A program made the translations under genes and the position numbers. A model generated the notes under the pieces. It saw only the letters and a program-made list of their open reading frames with translations. It did not search any database and had not been told where the DNA came from. A DNA stretch of 64,000 nucleotides from Nocardia higoensis (GTDB taxonomy: Bacteria > Actinomycetota > Actinomycetes > Mycobacteriales > Mycobacteriaceae), in the NCBI RefSeq assembly GCF_015477835.1, contig NZ_JADLQN010000002.1:1-64000 (forward strand), in the 5' to 3' direction. Shown piece by piece: positions 54,388-64,000 of this stretch (the first letter of the stretch is position 1; the number at the start of each line of letters is the position of its first letter).

Positions 54388-54425
54388 CGTAGAAGCTACG
54401 GCCGCCGGTTGTCTACAGTGTAGAG
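54388..54425. promoter_or_regulatory. Candidate TetR operators upstream of the desaturase
   Basis: CGTAG-AAG-CTACG (54388-54400) and TCTACA-G-TGTAGA (54412-54424). The half-site GTCTACA recurs at 55242-55248, upstream of the tetR gene. Confidence 0.5.
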
Positions 54426-54501
54426 CTGAACTGTAGGCCAACGTACGAGAGACTCTTGGGGGACCGGGAAACCGGCGGCGTGTGCGCGGTCGGCCGATCG
54501 G

Positions 54502-55212
54502 TCAGCGATCGGCGCCCGCTGGTCCTTCGAGGCCGGCGAGCAGGATGTCGAGCCCGCGTTCCAGCTCGGCTGCCCCGTCGTAGGCGGCCAGCACCGGAGC
54601 CAGACCGCGCACCAGCGGGAACTCGCCGATCGGCAGCCGGTACAAGCCCAGACGCAGCACGTCGTCGGTCTCCTCCGGGCGTTCGACGACCTCCTGCAGT
54701 TCGTTGAGCACGTGGCCGTAGAGGAATCCGAAGACGGCGCGGTAGATGTGCAGCGCATCGACTCCGGAGAATCCCGCGCGGGTGAGCAACGCGAGAATGT
54801 CTTCCAGCGGCCGCACCACCGCGTGGGGGCGCAGGCCGAGGGGGGTGGCCAACGGTCGCGTCACCAGCAGTGGGACCGCGTGGGGGTGCTCGAGCGCCAG
54901 TCGCCGGAAGGCGCGGGCGACCGTCCTGAGCTGTCCTGCCCAATCCGGGTCCGAGGGGTCGACCCGCAGGCGCGCGAAGACGATCTCGGCGACGCCGTCG
55001 AGTACCGCCGCCTTGTTCGGCAGGTGCCGGTAGATCACCATCGGGTCCCGGCGGACCGCCTCTGCCAGCCGTCGCATGGACAGCCCGTCGATGCCGTCGC
55101 GGTCGATGATCGCCAATGCCGCGGCCAGGACGGCATCCCTGGTCACCGGGGCCTCGCCCGGTCGATCCACGCCCGTGCGTCGGCGGCTTCGCTCGGCGGG
55201 CATCTTCACCAC
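54502..55212 (-). CDS. TetR/AcrR regulator
   Basis: A 236-residue regulator. The HTH is LSMRRLAEAVRRDPMVIYRH (about residues 45-64), followed by LPNKAAVLDGVAE and a TetR_C-type ligand domain. ATG 55212 is used; ATG 55203 is close behind. It lies upstream of the desaturase on the same strand and divergent from the DUF5994 gene, and both flanking regions carry GTCTACA half-sites, so it may control all three. Confidence 0.85.
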   Translation of the reverse strand: MVKMPAERSRRRTGVDRPGEAPVTRDAVLAAALAIIDRDGIDGLSMRRLAEAVRRDPMVIYRHLPNKAAVLDGVAEIVFARLRVDPSDPDWAGQLRTVARAFRRLALEHPHAVPLLVTRPLATPLGLRPHAVVRPLEDILALLTRAGFSGVDALHIYRAVFGFLYGHVLNELQEVVERPEETDDVLRLGLYRLPIGEFPLVRGLAPVLAAYDGAAELERGLDILLAGLEGPAGADR

Positions 55213-55241
55213 GGTGGCTCCTGACCTGGTCGCTGACGTAG

Positions 55242-55280
55242 GTCTACAACGTTGACATACCGACCCCGGTGACGTCTACT
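55242..55280 (+). promoter_or_regulatory. DUF5994 promoter with overlapping operator
   Basis: TTGACA (55252-55257), 17-bp spacer, TCTACT (55275-55280). GTCTACA (55242-55248) and the palindrome CAACGTTG (55247-55254) overlap the -35, suggesting control by the divergent TetR protein. Confidence 0.55.
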
Positions 55281-55305
55281 GGAAGCACAAGGAAGGTAGT
55301 GACAC

Positions 55306-55779
55306 GTGACCGGAACCAGCCCCGCCTCCAGCCACTTCGAGATGAGCGAGGGAGCGGCCCGTTCTGCGGTCGCGCAGCCGTTCGGCAGCCCCACCCGCAC
55401 ACCCAGGGTCCTGCTGAGCAGCCCCGAGGATTCGCTCGGACTGGTCGACGGCGCCTGGTGGCCGCGGACCGACAACCTCACCTCCGAACTCCACGACCTG
55501 GTGAGCGCGGTGACCCCGCAGCTGGGGCACATCGCCCGAATCGCCGTCGACCGGAACGTCTTCAGCGCGAATCGGCGCCGTATCGACCGCGCGGACGGCA
55601 TCGAGGTCACCGGCCCCGACGCCGATCAGTCCTCCGATGTCATCCGCCTGTCCGGTCGCCAGGGCGCGCAGCTGGACCTGCTCGTCATCGCCGCGAACAC
55701 CCCGCCGGAACTGGCCGACCGGCGGATGCGGGAACTGCTCGGGACCGCCCCCGACATCCCGTGGACCGCCGCGGACTGA
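55306..55779 (+). CDS. DUF5994 family protein
   Basis: A 157-residue protein with SLGLVDGAWWPRTDNLTSEL, the hallmark stretch of DUF5994 (a family described only from actinobacteria as far as I know), and a hydrophobic strand LDLLVIAANTPPE. No catalytic motif is visible. GTG 55306. It lies between tetR and katE; katE has its own promoter downstream. Confidence 0.75.
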   Translation: MTGTSPASSHFEMSEGAARSAVAQPFGSPTRTPRVLLSSPEDSLGLVDGAWWPRTDNLTSELHDLVSAVTPQLGHIARIAVDRNVFSANRRRIDRADGIEVTGPDADQSSDVIRLSGRQGAQLDLLVIAANTPPELADRRMRELLGTAPDIPWTAAD

Positions 55780-55803
55780 CCCGACTCCTGCGATCGTCGT
55801 CCT

Positions 55804-55828
55804 GATTGCGCCGTATCGAACCGGGTAG
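55804..55828 (+). promoter_or_regulatory. Sigma-B/F-type promoter of katE
   Basis: GATT (55804-55807), 15-bp spacer, GGGTAG (55823-55828), 77 bp before ATG 55905. Identical hexamers and spacing to the csbD promoter. Confidence 0.65.
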
Positions 55829-55904
55829 TGCCTCCGTGCGTCGATCGGCCGGGCACCTGCTCGGCCGCGACACCGTGTTCAGGGAGTCTGGCGAGAGAGG
55901 TGTG

Positions 55905-58046
<2,142 letters not shown>

Positions 58047-58058
58047 GCTGTTGTGGTG

Positions 58059-58088
58059 AGCGGGGCCGGCGAGCGCGTCGGCCCCGCT
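58059..58088 (+). terminator. katE terminator
   Basis: Perfect 10-bp stem AGCGGGGCCG (58059-58068) with CGGCCCCGCT (58079-58088), 13 bp after the katE stop codon; no U-run. Confidence 0.7.
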
Positions 58089-58122
58089 GTCGTGTCCGCG
58101 GGCCGGAGTTGCCGGTGAGAGG

Positions 58123-58482
58123 CTAGGTGCAGCAGTGGGGGTCGAGTGCCAGGCGCAAGGCGTCGAGGGCCTCGCGGTTGGGGCGATGGAAGACGTTCAT
58201 GCCGCGCCGCTGCGAGCCCACCATGCCGGCCTTCCGTAGTTGCCCGAGGTGGTGGCTGACGGTGGATTCGGCCAAGCCGACGCCGGTGGCGAGATCGCAG
58301 GTGCAGACCTCCCCGCCGTCGGCGGTGAGCAGGATCGACATGAGCTTGATCCGGACGGGGTCGGCCAGGGCCTTGAGCCGCAGGGCGATCTCCAGTGCGG
58401 CGTCGTCGGCCATCGGCGCCGCCGAGACCGGCGCACAGCAGACGGGAGCGGAGAGATCGATGACGGGCAGCGCCTTGGGCAT
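58123..58482 (-). CDS. arsR: ArsR/SmtB-type metal(loid) repressor
   Basis: A 119-residue winged-helix regulator. CCAP near the N-terminus and EVCTCDLATGVGLAESTVSH (the alpha-3 metal site next to the recognition helix), plus PHCCT at the C-terminus, are cysteine positions that could bind As(III), Cd(II) or Pb(II). It is divergent from the cadI-like gene and should repress it. ATG 58482. A GACATATGTC palindrome lies between the two genes. Confidence 0.9.
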   Translation of the reverse strand: MPKALPVIDLSAPVCCAPVSAAPMADDAALEIALRLKALADPVRIKLMSILLTADGGEVCTCDLATGVGLAESTVSHHLGQLRKAGMVGSQRRGMNVFHRPNREALDALRLALDPHCCT

Positions 58483-58506
58483 GATCCCGATCCTACCGAC
58501 CTTATT

Positions 58507-58564
58507 GACATATGTCGAAAAGGTGGAAGGCTGGAGCCGTACTCATTCGATATATGTCACATAC
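58507..58564. promoter_or_regulatory. Operator region between arsR and cadI
   Basis: Perfect palindrome GACATATGTC (58507-58516) and a related TCGATATATGTCACATA (58548-58564). Both contain ATATGTC, as expected for paired ArsR sites in a divergent promoter region. Confidence 0.6.
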
Positions 58565-58576
58565 GTGGAGGATGTC

Positions 58577-59062
58577 ATGTCACGCACCCAGCTCGCCCTC
58601 AACGTCGACGACCTGCAGGCGGCGGTCACGTTCTACTCGAAGCTCTTCGGCGCCGAGCCGGCGAAGCTGAAGCCGGGCTACGCCAACTTCGCGATCGCGG
58701 ACCCGCCGCTGAAATTGGTCCTGCTGGAGAACCCCGGTAAGGGCGGCACCCTCAACCACCTCGGTGTCGAGGTGGAGTCCTCGGCGAAGGTGCACGAGGA
58801 GATCGCTCGTCTCACCGAGGAGGGGCTGTTCACCGAAGAGGAGATCGGCACCACGTGCTGTTTCGCCACCCAGGACAAGGTGTGGGTGACCGGGCCCGCG
58901 GGGGAGAAGTGGGAGGTCTACACGGTGCTCGCGGATTCGGAGACGTTCGGATCGAGTCCGCAGCACCTCGACGATCCCGCGACCGCCGAGGGCGGCGTCT
59001 GCTGCGGCACCGCGCAGGCTTCCGCCGAGACGCCGCAGCCGTCCACTTCCTCCTGCTGCTGA
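58577..59062 (+). CDS. cadI: CadI/ArsI-type glyoxalase-fold protein
   Basis: A 161-residue vicinal oxygen chelate protein: SRTQLALNVDDLQAAVTFYS opens the fold, NHLGVEVES gives the metal-binding His, and CCFATQDKVWVTGPAGEKWE contains the Cys pair and the Glu of the second half. ArsI proteins with this pattern cleave the C-As bond of trivalent organoarsenicals; CadI in M. tuberculosis is cadmium-induced. Its C-terminus ends in CC. ATG 58577, with GGAGGA just upstream. It is divergent from arsR. Confidence 0.88.
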   Translation: MSRTQLALNVDDLQAAVTFYSKLFGAEPAKLKPGYANFAIADPPLKLVLLENPGKGGTLNHLGVEVESSAKVHEEIARLTEEGLFTEEEIGTTCCFATQDKVWVTGPAGEKWEVYTVLADSETFGSSPQHLDDPATAEGGVCCGTAQASAETPQPSTSSCC

Positions 59063-59114
59063 CCCTCCGGAGGCCGTCGCGAGTTGCCGTGACCCGGCTC
59101 TCGCGGCGGCATCT

Positions 59115-59139
59115 GATTGGGACCGGCGAGGCCGGGTAG
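59115..59139 (+). promoter_or_regulatory. Sigma-B/F-type promoter of csbD
   Basis: GATT (59115-59118), 15-bp spacer, GGGTAG (59134-59139), 40 bp before ATG 59180. Matches the katE promoter at both hexamers. Confidence 0.65.
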
Positions 59140-59179
59140 GCGTCTGTTGTCAGAGGGTCCTAACTATCTAGGAGGACAG

Positions 59180-59419
59180 ATGCCAGAACACACCAGCGGA
59201 GTCAGCGAAGGCGTGGAAGGCGTCGTCGAGGACGTCAAGGGCAAGGTCAAGGAAGCCGCGGGTGCGGTGACCGGCAAGCACGATCTCGCCGAGGAAGGCC
59301 GCGCCCAGCAGGACAAGGCGGAGTCGCAGCGCACCGCCGCGGAGAAGGAAGCCGCGGCCGAGAAGGCGCGCGCCAAGGCCGATGTCGACGAGGCGCGTCA
59401 GGCGTCGCACCAGGACTGA
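59180..59419 (+). CDS. CsbD-like stress protein
   Basis: A 79-residue hydrophilic helical protein containing GVVEDVKGKVKEAAGAVTGK, the CsbD-family repeat, and a charged Ala/Glu/Lys tail. CsbD is a sigma-B-controlled general stress protein in Bacillus; its molecular role is not established. AGGAGG at 59170-59175 sets ATG 59180. Confidence 0.85.
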   Translation: MPEHTSGVSEGVEGVVEDVKGKVKEAAGAVTGKHDLAEEGRAQQDKAESQRTAAEKEAAAEKARAKADVDEARQASHQD

Positions 59420-59528
59420 CCAGGTCACCGGCTGGAGTCGGGCGGGCCGTCGACAGATGTTGTCGGCGGCCCGCCGCCGTTTCCCGGCGCGAGTCCGCCC
59501 GACCCCGCAACCAGATCGAGGAGGAACC

Positions 59529-59798
59529 ATGGTTTCCCGAGACATGATCGCCCAACTCCATCAGGACATCACGACCGCCGAAGACGCGGGTGACCGGGCC
59601 ACCGCCGACCGCCTGCGCGAGGAACTGGCTCGAGCCCAACAGGCCCGCGACGCCGAACCGACGACGGACCCGAACGAGGCGCGCAAAGAAGCCGCACAGG
59701 ATCGCCGCCTCGCCCATGATCTCGGTCCCGGCAGCGCCGAAGTCGACCAGAGCAGCATCGGCGAGGTGCCCGGCGTCGTGCAGGAGCCGCCGGACTGA
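59529..59798 (+). CDS. Small helical protein of unknown function
   Basis: An 89-residue protein: MVSRDMIAQLHQDITTAEDA and a charged helix (TADRLREELARAQQARDAEP), then a flexible acidic end. No family recognised. GAGGAACC precedes ATG 59529. It lies 109 bp after csbD with no hairpin recognised between, so it could share that stress-type promoter. Confidence 0.65.
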   Translation: MVSRDMIAQLHQDITTAEDAGDRATADRLREELARAQQARDAEPTTDPNEARKEAAQDRRLAHDLGPGSAEVDQSSIGEVPGVVQEPPD

Positions 59799-60007
59799 TC
59801 TCTTCCCGCACGCGCCGGAGTGGCTGCGCGATCGCGCCGGACCCGGCGGATCGAGGAATGCCCCGCCACGGATCCACGGCGGGGCATTCGTCTGTCCGCC
59901 GGGCGACGTCAGCCCACAGGGTGCGCCGGGCTGAGCCCGGCGAAGCGTCTCTCGTCGGACCGGCTCGATATCGTCCTCGCGGCAAGAGCGAGATCGGGAG
60001 AGTCGGA

Positions 60008-61219
60008 ATGGGTTTCATGTCGAATTGGCTTCGCATACACGGTGCGACATCGCAGTGGGTGCAGGCCGAGCTGGGTCTTCAGCCGGTGGGGGCGCGGAGT
60101 GCCCGCCCGGACGGGCCACTGGCCTGCGTCTCCTACGAGGACGGCTGTCTGCTCGTGCAGGATTCCGCGTCGGATCCGGTCGAAGACACTTTCGATCTCG
60201 CGAAGCTGTCGGTCGGATGCACGGTGGTCGGCGTGGGGGAGGTGGACGGCGCCGGAGGTGCGGAGGTGGTCGTTTGGTGGAACGGCCGGAAGCTGTGGGG
60301 CATCGAGGCCTCCGGGGATGAGGACGGTCCAGAGCTGGACGGCGATGTTCCCGCGTCGGTGCTCGATGCGGTGGAACGCGATGCGCGGTCGGGCCTGGAG
60401 GACGAGGACGACGGAGACCCCGACTACTTCAACGCGATTCTGCACCTGGCCACCCAGATGACCGGGTACAGCTGTGGATATGGGATCGATCACCCGGATG
60501 AGGAGCCGTTCGAGATGCTCCAGCCCGCCGGCGAAGCCGCCGTATGGGAAAGGTTCCCTTTCGCACTCGCGGAAGCGATGGTGAACAGGGGACTGCGGGG
60601 GAAGCCGTCGCAGAGCGAAGACGGCTATGCGTTCACCGCCGAAACCGATGTGCCCGGGATGAGTGTTGTGGTGCGGATCGGCATGAACCACGGCAGGTTC
60701 GGCGGCATTGAGATCAGAGGCAGTGTGTCGTTGTGGTCCGCGGGGGTGGCCGAATTGCTGCCCACGCTCGAGGGAACCGACTCCGCGCAAGGTAATTCCC
60801 TGCGAGATCCCGGCGAGTGCGCTCGGTCGCCCTTCCACCGGGATGGGCGATCCGCTTATGCCGATACCCATGTCATGTGGGACTCCGACGGCATAGCCGG
60901 TGGCGTGCAGTGGGTGTGCGACCACCTCGACGGACGGATCGCGAGCTGGCTCGCCGAGCATTCGAGCCTCGACAGGCTGATCGAGGCCGCGAAATCCGCG
61001 AACTCCGACAGCGGGTGGAGGCCGTCGGGGCCGAGCGTGGAGATGAACCCGACGATCGTACTCTGCATACTCAACCATCGTTATGCGGAGGCCGCCGACT
61101 TGATGGCGGGTGCGCTCGAGCAGTCGCAGGATCGACCGAGGGCCCACGGCCGGGCCGTGTCCATCGACAACGGCCTCGCAGAGCGCTGCCCCGAGTACGC
61201 CGCCGCTCGATCACTGTGA
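60008..61219 (+). CDS. Protein of unknown function, 403 residues
   Basis: Starts MGFMSNWLRIHGATSQWVQA. There is no signal peptide or membrane helix; the sequence is acidic, with alternating beta-rich stretches (VGCTVVGVGEVDGAGGAEVV) and an acidic run ERDARSGLEDEDDGDPDYF. No domain is recognised. The 50 codons upstream in the same frame are Arg-rich and lack coding character, so ATG 60008 is used. A strong hairpin follows the stop codon. Confidence 0.7.
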   Translation: MGFMSNWLRIHGATSQWVQAELGLQPVGARSARPDGPLACVSYEDGCLLVQDSASDPVEDTFDLAKLSVGCTVVGVGEVDGAGGAEVVVWWNGRKLWGIEASGDEDGPELDGDVPASVLDAVERDARSGLEDEDDGDPDYFNAILHLATQMTGYSCGYGIDHPDEEPFEMLQPAGEAAVWERFPFALAEAMVNRGLRGKPSQSEDGYAFTAETDVPGMSVVVRIGMNHGRFGGIEIRGSVSLWSAGVAELLPTLEGTDSAQGNSLRDPGECARSPFHRDGRSAYADTHVMWDSDGIAGGVQWVCDHLDGRIASWLAEHSSLDRLIEAAKSANSDSGWRPSGPSVEMNPTIVLCILNHRYAEAADLMAGALEQSQDRPRAHGRAVSIDNGLAERCPEYAAARSL

Positions 61220-61226
61220 TCCCGCG

Positions 61227-61263
61227 TCCTGTGTCGCGCCCATGAAGGCGATGCGACACAGGA
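61227..61263. terminator. Bidirectional terminator before the acyl-CoA dehydrogenase gene
   Basis: Perfect 11-bp stem TCCTGTGTCGC (61227-61237) with GCGACACAGGA (61253-61263) between two convergent genes. Confidence 0.7.
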
Positions 61264-61271
61264 TGTCCTGT

Positions 61272-62458
61272 TCAGAGGCGGTATTCACGCAGCAGGCCCT
61301 TGCTGATGATCGTTTTCTGGATCTCGCTGGTGCCTTCGCCGATGAGCAGGAACGGGGCCTCGCGCATGAGGCGCTCGATCTCGGCTTCCTTGGAGTAGCC
61401 GAAGCCGCCGTGGATGCGGAAGGCGTCCTGGGTGACCTCGGCGCAGTATTCGCTGGCGATGAGTTTGGCCATGCCCGCGACGACGTCGTTGCGTTCGCCG
61501 GAATCCTTGGCGCGGGCGGCGTTGACCATCATCAGGTGCGCGGCTTCGACTTTGGTCGCCATTTCGGCGAGCTTGAAGGCGATGGCCTGGTGTTCGGCGA
61601 TCGGTTTGCCGAAGGTGGAGCGCTGCTGGGCGTACTCGATGGCCAGTTCGAAGGCGCGCACGGCGATGCCGCAGGCGCGGGCGGCGACATTGACGCGGCC
61701 GACCTCGATGCCGTCCATCATGTGCGCGAAGCCCTTGCCGGGCACGCCGCCGAGGATGGCGTCGGCGCCGACCCGGAAGCCGTCGAAGAGAGCCTCGGTG
61801 GTGTCGACGCCCTTGTAGCCCATCTTGTCGATCTTGCCGGGGATAGTGAGGCCGGGCAGGACCTCGCCGGTGCCCTCCGGCTTGTCGATCAGGAAGGTGG
61901 TGAGGTATTTGTGCGGCTTGTCCTCTCCCACATCGGTTTTCACCAGCACGGCGGTGAGATTGGACGTGGCGCCGTTGGTGAGCCACATCTTGGCGCCGTC
62001 GATGGTGTAGCCGTCGCCGGTGCGGGTGGCGCGGGTCTTGATGGCGGCGACGTCGGATCCGAGATCGGGTTCGGACATGGAGAACGACCCGCGGATCTCG
62101 CCGGTGGCCATCTTCGGCAGGTAGTGCGCCTTCTGGGCCTCGGTGCCGTGCCGGGAGATCATGTGCGCGACGATGAAATGGGTGTTGATCACGCCGGACA
62201 CGCTCATCCAGCCGCGGGCGATCTCCTCGACCACCAGGGCGTAGGTGAGCAGGGATTCGCCGAGGCCGCCGTACTCCTCGCCGATCGTGATGCCGAACAG
62301 GCCGATCTCCTTCATCCGCTCGACGATGTCGGCGGGATAGGTGTCGGAGTGTTCGAGCTTCTGCGCGTTCGGGATGATCTCGCGATCCACGAACGCCCGT
62401 ACGGTAGCCAGGATTTCGGTCTGGACGTCGGTGAGCCCGGCGGTGCGGGCCAGGCGGG

Positions 62459-62462
<4 letters not shown>
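61272..62462 (-). CDS. Acyl-CoA dehydrogenase
   Basis: A 396-residue flavoenzyme of beta-oxidation. SFSMSEPDLGSDVAAIKTRA and MWLTNGATSNL are FAD/substrate motifs, IEYAQQRSTFGKPIAEHQAI is the classic family signature, and IHGGFGYSKEAEIERLMREA contains the region of the catalytic Glu in many members. It dehydrogenates acyl-CoA to 2-enoyl-CoA. GTG 62462 overlaps the thiolase stop; the frame above it is a thiolase shadow. Last gene of a leftward operon. Confidence 0.93.
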
Positions 62463-63672
<1,210 letters not shown>

Positions 63673-63673
<1 letters not shown>

Positions 63674-64000
63674 CACATGAACCTTCCGCCGGTGACCTCG
63701 AGAACGGCACCGGTCATATACGAGGACAGGTCGGAGGCCAGGAAGAGCACCACGTTGGCGACTTCGTCCGGCTCGCCCGCACGGCCCAGCGGGATCTCGG
63801 CCATCTTCTGGTCCCACACCTTCTGGGGCATGGCCTCGGTCATCGCGGTGCGGATCAGGCCGGGTTGCACGGCGTTGATCCGCACATTCTTGAACGCGAC
63901 CTCCTTGGCCGCGGCCTTGGTGAGACCGACGATGCCCGCCTTGGCGGCCGAGTAGTTGGTCTGGCCGGGCAGGCCGATCTTGCCCGAGAGCGAGGAGATG
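63673..64000 (-). CDS. SDR oxidoreductase, C-terminal part
   Basis: The last 108 residues of a short-chain dehydrogenase that continues beyond the right edge. The catalytic Tyr and Lys are in [20 protein letters not shown], preceded by the catalytic Ser in ISSLSGKIG, and it ends [10 protein letters not shown]. In this operon it may act as a 3-hydroxyacyl-CoA or 3-oxoacyl reductase (FabG-like). The cofactor-binding end is outside the window. Confidence 0.88.

Overview
The window is high-GC actinobacterial DNA, most likely from Nocardia or a close mycolic-acid-containing relative. The evidence is the gene order acs / Fic-like / HAD hydrolase / ssd / tadABC / flp-tadEF / helicase / cspA / topA / holB, which is the Rv3667-Rv3644c order of Mycobacterium tuberculosis as I recall it, together with a complete mce operon and actinobacterial RNAs. 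The species cannot be fixed from the sequence.

Layout. 1-13.3 kb: start of acetyl-CoA synthetase, a degenerate Fic-fold gene, a HAD hydrolase and a Tad/Flp pilus locus. Two non-coding RNAs are inferred here: an Ms1/MTS2823-like RNA on the minus strand (about 1082-1383) and a 6C RNA on the plus strand (about 2512-2608). The Tad locus is split by a four-gene ABC importer (6.5-10.2 kb). The Flp pilin is the C-terminus of a reading frame of about 500 codons. Both halves of the Tad locus are preceded by paired DnaA-box-like 9-mers at the same 18-bp spacing. 13.5-21.2 kb: MrfA/Hrq1-type helicase, cold-shock protein, topoisomerase I, DNA polymerase III delta prime and tRNA-Thr(CGT).

21.18-31.36 kb is an actinomycete integrative and conjugative element (AICE) bounded by 44-bp direct repeats, the left one being the 3' half of tRNA-Thr. 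It carries int, xis, a RepSA-like initiator, TraB/FtsK, a DUF2637 membrane protein, a Pra-like activator, small overlapping genes and a divergent GntR repressor with GTATAC-core operators. Cargo is a methyltransferase and a small membrane protein. One transfer gene is split between two reading frames.

31.4-40.7 kb is chromosomal again: MFS exporter, SRPBCC protein, PncC, small membrane proteins, a CDGSH / methyltransferase / haem-oxygenase-like diiron operon, an SDR, and two membrane-anchored AhpD-like proteins around a TetR gene that lacks a start codon. 41.2-52.0 kb is an mce operon led by a GMC oxidoreductase (GMC, yrbEA, yrbEB, mceA-F, one Mas protein). Its promoter overlaps a TTGGTC/GACCAA palindrome whose half-sites recur upstream of one AhpD-like gene. 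52-64 kb holds thioredoxin, a UsfY-like protein, a desaturase and TetR gene, DUF5994, KatE catalase, an ArsR/CadI pair, CsbD, and the 3' part of an SDR-thiolase-acyl-CoA dehydrogenase operon.

Six genes or operons between 32.8 and 59.2 kb share a GNTT-N15-GGGTA promoter with exactly the same spacing, suggesting a sigma-B/F-type stress regulon spread across this arm. Assignments rest on reading motifs and gene order; no database search was run.
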